From Margaritifera margaritifera (Eukaryota; Mollusca; Bivalvia; Unionida; Margaritiferidae), in contig JAQPZY010001660.1 in assembly GCA_029931535.1 (NCBI GenBank), positions 5,295,001 through 5,359,000 on the forward strand: DNA of 64,000 nt, given 5' to 3'. The notes beneath the pieces were generated by a model that worked only from the letters and a program-made list of their open reading frames with translations, did no database searches and was not told the DNA's origin. The stretch's first letter is position 1; each line of letters opens with the position of its first letter. A program made the position numbers and the translations under genes. Positions 37,801-43,800 of the stretch are shown piece by piece.

Positions 37801-40800
37801 ATTAACAGCCAAGTATTGAAACATTCTCTGATTTTCTTGAGAAACTCCAATATACCAAATTTGGTAACAAAATTATCTTCTTATGTGTGAGTTAACATGT
37901 TCATAAGATACCTGTTTCATTTAGGACCAACTAAATATCATAAGAAGTCTTTTAGCGAAAACCCTTTGTCCATTCAGGAAAAATAGCTAGATTTTTAAGA
38001 TGGCACCATAGCAGCCATACTGGGTGTCAGAGTGGCACCCTTTTTATTATGACCAACTAGACATCATACAAAGTATTTTCATGACAAACCCCATGTTCAT
38101 ATGATCATAAATTTAGGAAAAGTAACTATAACAAGATTTTCAAGATGGCCCCATACCACCCATATTGTATGTCATATTGACAATGTCAGACATCATTTTC
38201 TTTAAAGCCAACCTGACATGATAATAAATCTTCTGGTGAAAACCCCAAGTAACCATTCTCATCAATTTTGGAGAAGTAACGATACCAAGATTTGGCAGTC
38301 ATATTGGAGGTAATATCAGCGCTATTTTCATGTTTTACCAAATAGACATCACACAAGTCGTTTAGTGAAAACCCCATGTAGATACAACCATCCATTCAGA
38401 GTAGTAGTGACATGATTTTCATCATGGTCAATGTGGTGACCACATTGGATGTCCAAGGGGGAACCATTTTCATTTAGGACTAACTTGACATCATAAAAGG
38501 TCTTTTACTAAAAAAACCATGTCAATATGACCATCAATTCAGGAGTAGCAATAACAAGATTTTCAAGCTGGTGTCCAATGGTGGCCATAAAAAATGTCAG
38601 ATCAGCTCCATTTTCATTTAGGGCCAACTAGACTTTATATGAAGCCTTATACTGAAAACCCCACACTGATATAACCATCCATTCAGGAGGAGTAGCAATA
38701 ACACGAGTTTCAAGATGGCCATAATGGCAGCCATATTGGATTTCAGATCCACACCATTTTCATAAGAAGTCTTTCAGTGAAAACCCCATGTTGATGTGAC
38801 CATCCATTCAGGAGTTCTGATAACAAGATTTTCAAGATTGCCACTGTATCAGCCATACTGGCTGTCAGATTAGCACCTTTTTCATTTAGCACCAAACAGA
38901 GATCATAAGAAGTTTTTAGTGAAAAATCCGATGTTGATAGGAGGAGTGTTAAGATTTTCAAAATGGCCACTGTGTCAGCCATACTGGATGTCAGATCAGC
39001 ACCAATTTCACCAACAAGACATCATAAGAAGTTTTTTTTTTGTGAAAACCCCATGTCAATATGGATGCTTTACTGGATGATCATGGGTCACCATTTTCAT
39101 TTAGGACCAACTAGATAAATGTGTTTGTAATGTTCCATGACAAACCTCTCAGCAACTCAGAAGGAACAGCGATAAAAACTTGTAGTAATGGACGCCAGAA
39201 GGGACAGCTATCACATAAGCAATTGTGGTCTATGACTAGCAGACATAATAAAAAGTGCAAGGAACCATTGTCAAAAGCTGGGGACAGTAGCTATTGATAC
39301 GACAGTTGTGTACTAACTTCTATGATGGCTATTCACGTGGCTGCTATGTTCCTACTATTGAAAAAGATTATATGCATGACAAATGGTGAATGCATTAAGG
39401 ATGATCCTGAAATATTCAGAATGATTTTGCATAAAATTGGATTGTATGCCATTTGCAGAGAAGGAAGACTTAGCTGAAGGAGATACACTGTACGTTTTGA
39501 CAATTATGCAAATTTTCACTAACCTGCAACAACATTGGATAAATCATACTTTTCAGTGTGCTAAACAATGCCCCAAGTTGCAGCTAAAATGGTCACATTT
39601 GTGACTAAGAAAACACCTATGGCAAGTGAAAATTGTCCACTGGTTGCCCTCTGGCAACCTTCAGAATCATAATTTGGCAACCAAAAACTGCATAAACACT
39701 TTCTAATTACAAATATACACCATGTTTTATACTGAACATCATTCAGCAGATTCAATTTAATTTGCAATTCAAGTTCCAATCTTTACATGTGACCAGTCTG
39801 GTGTACATCCTATATGTGACCAGTCTAATATACATGGCTCAAAAATTCCACTTGTCCACTTGTATTTATGAGTTGTGGCTTGGCTGAGAAAGGGCAATCA
39901 CAAGTCACTTTTTCAAGATGCTCATCCATTTGGATGAGTGGCATTTTAAGTGATTTAGTATTATGTACAGTGTAGGTTGAGCAAAACTGATGCAGGACAA
40001 GTAAAAAGTTCCAAGTCACTTGCCCTGCAGGACAAGTAGCCAACTGAAACTTTTAAGAGCACTGATACATGATCTGTACATTCAACCTCAGCTAATGGAG
40101 CTAATAGTACAAGTAAGGAGAAACACCAACATGGAGATAAATACAGAAAATTTAGTAGTAAAATTACTGTCAGTTGTATAAACACAGATATGGCTATGGC
40201 TTAATACAAACTATCATTAAGGCCATTTATCAGTGAATCTGAGGTCAAGCAATATACCAGCAAGGAGAAATGGTTTACAGAACTCCAAATTGTAATTTTC
40301 ACTGGTTGGTTTAAGGCTGAAGTAGATCATGACTGTTAGATCTATATATACTATTAAAAATAGCTTTATGCTTTCTTATAATTACTCTTTAATTTCTCTT
40401 GTCATCTTCTACCATTAATTCCCCATTTGATTGATTTCTGTTTTCGATGTCTAAGGTGATCAAATTATTATGGTCAGTCAACCTAAAATTTGAAATGGCC
40501 ACTAAAATTTTCTGGTAGGTTGGTCCTGTGATTACAAAACTTTGATTGCTACTTGAAGTGCTGGTAAAGCTGACAGTATGTCTAGTAGGGTTATGGGGGC
40601 TGTGTGAATTAGTTACTGCAACACACCATCAGTACAAATAGCTTTTCACAAATCATGGACGCTGTTGCAGTGCAAATAGCCTTCTGCAAATGAGGTACAC
40701 AGCAACTGTACGAATAGTCTTTCCAGATAAAGTACATGACAGCCATGTGAATACTGGGGCTAAAAAATTACACTTATACACTTGTATTTATGAATGGTGT

Positions 40801-43800
40801 CTGAGGAAAGGTAAGTCCCTTTTTCAAGATGCTCATCCATTTGGATGAGTGTCATTTTAAGCAGATTCATTATCAAGAACAATATAGGATGAGTAAAACT
40901 GATGCTGGGCAAGTAAAAGTTCCAAGTCACTTATCCTACTGGGCAAGTAGCCAACTTAAACATTTTTGAGCCCTGTAATAGTTTTTCCTAGTTGAGGCAC
41001 ACGGCATCTGTTCAAATATACTTGGCCAAAGAACTAGTTCTTCCCAAGAACTATTCAGTACTGGAACATATTACCTGTTCAAGTGTTGTACATAGGATCC
41101 CAAAGGCAGTGGACACTGCGTTCCCCTCCCTCCAAATCTGGGGGACACACACCATTTTAAAAGGACAAATAAAAATAATAGCACATAATGCACTCATAGT
41201 GCTATAAAAATGAGATAATCTTGTTTGCTTTGACAGATTTGTCACCTTAACTTTGTGATCTGCACTGTACTATCATAATTTCCTTGAACACTTACATTAT
41301 TGCAATAAAAGTTTTATCATGTGCTCAAGTTATTCATGAAAACATTATCTGGTTAACCTGAAATGAGCTGCACCATGGAATTTTCCGTTCTGGATCTTGC
41401 TCTCTCATTTAACTTTAGTGTACACTCGTTATCTACTAGCATTTTATTATAATAAATACAGATGTTTTCTGATTAATTAAATGACAAATTTTGTATTTCC
41501 ATAAAGGGGTAGGTACTTGTAAGAATCAATTTTGACCTTTAATCATATCTAGATGCAACTTATATAGATAAAAAATGCCACTCTCTCTTCCTTGCATTAT
41601 GAATTTAATTTATATCCAGGACTGCTTTTAATAAAGGAAAGCAACCATTAAATAGCCAATGGTTTTCTTTTTATTTGTTGTGGTACCTATATTCATGGAT
41701 TATAGATACGTTGGCTATTAAGCTCCTATCACACATATTGCAGGAACATATACATCCTAAATTGTGCATTTGCACGCAATGTGCATAATATTCAATGATA
41801 CGACTAATAAAACTTGATTTTTGTTTTGCAACATTGTTTCAATAATTTGTATATTTCCATTAGGTTCACTTGATTACCTCTGGCACCTGTTTATGTTTTC
41901 ATTTAAAACGTTTTGCTCTTGTTTATGTTTTGCACTGACTTGCTGTCAAAATCTTGATAGAATCACCCCAGAAAAGACAATTTATGTATTTCTTGATCCT
42001 TTTCTTCACAAAAATGCAGTGCATACACTTTTGTACATTAATAATAGCCGATTGTTGATACTGTGTATACAGAAGAATTACAAATGTTCAAAATGTCAGT
42101 AGTGAAATCTATTTTATTTATATATTGTTCAGGGGAAAAGCTTACTTTTCATTATTAATAATTTGAAAAAATTGTTCCTTATGATGATAATTTATCCTAA
42201 AATTTGATATATCTATTTGAATTTAATGAGAGAGAGAGCAAGAGAGTGCAATATCTGTAAACTATACAGAGTGTGAGGCACTTGTTCGACATATATTGCA
42301 CTGTTTTATTACTCCACCGACCAATTATATCATTTTTTTTAAATACATTTATTGTCAAGATGATGAGTGATCAGGCATTGGTTTCTTATTTTATATCAAA
42401 CAGGTCTCCAGAATGGATGGAATGACAAAAAAAACCCAGTAAAGTCAGATTAATATGAATATATTTGTTCCAGTATGCACTGCTCCCCCTCCCTATGATT
42501 TTATCATTGACAACATTAGTGTGACATCACCAATTAAAACTCAACATTATTTTTTTTATTTTTTTTAATAATACAGTGTATTTATCCTTTAAGTGCCTGT
42601 ATATTCAGTTGCTAATATAATCAGGAAATGGCTTTAGATTTTGTTCTAGAGAAATTTGTGCCATATTATTGCATTTATTTCCCCGAGTTTGTAAATTTTA
42701 TATTAAATGACTTGGAAATTAAGGATGGTCCATTATGAATATCCAGATATACATCATACTGGTAGCAATTTCTCTTTGTAGCATGCAGTTTGTATTCCCA
42801 AAGCCTTGTACTTCAAATAAACAAGGTCATATGGCATTGAATTTCAAGCTGACATGGCAACATTTGTCTTCTTGTAAGCTTGTAAACATAGAACTAAACC
42901 TTGAAAAAATGTGCACCACATTTAATCAATGTTTGATTGAACAATTAAACAGGAAAATCAGCAAAATTTCAGGTGTGAAAAATGTCAAAAAATGGTTTAG
43001 ATGTGCATAAATATGGAGTCCATACATAACAAGAATTTATACACATTCACACATGCATGTACATGCCCGAGCACACGCGTGAGCACACACACACACACAC
43101 ACACATACGAGTCCAGGGTCATTAGGACTTTTTAAAAGAGGTTGTTTACTCAAGGATAAAGAGAATTCTGTACCAGAGGTGAGTCCGGCATACAAACTGT
43201 TCATTTACAACTTTATTTGAAAAAATGGAGCAGCTATGGTTGACCATCTCACCAGTTTTTGACAATCCACATGAACACATACAGTACAACAAACATATAC
43301 ATTTAAAGTTTAAAGATAAAAGAAAATATTACATGACATTAAAAATCCAGCATCTGAACAATAGCAAGGATGTGAAAGATAGACTCTAAAAAGCTGTCGC
43401 CTCCAGTTTTAACTTGGCATTCTTATAGCTTCTGTCTGTCTGTCTGCCTCTCTCTCTCTCTCTTGCACACACACACATGAATGGCCAAGAGCAAAAGACA
43501 GAAGAAAGAAAGACAGAAATAAAGAAATAGTACAAGAGGAACAGCATAAATCACTGAAGAAAAAAAATAAAAGAAAACCCATTTATATAAATTAAAATGG
43601 CCTACAATAATAATGCTCCCTTTATGTCTCAAACTGCTGATATAACATTTAGTGGTGATTTACTGACAAGCACGTTACCTTAACACTACTCAAAGCTCAT
43701 AAAAAAGTTAGTATATATAGATAGCATGTTGACCTGTGAGGTTCCTTGAGGTAATATCAATTATGTCCCAAATAATTATATTCTCCCTTTATGAAAACAA

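Noticed and set aside
42735..43010. 91-codon small secreted protein
   Set aside because: The N-terminus looks signal-like, but composition is that of AT-rich intron, no family is recognised, and it lies inside a possible mobile element.
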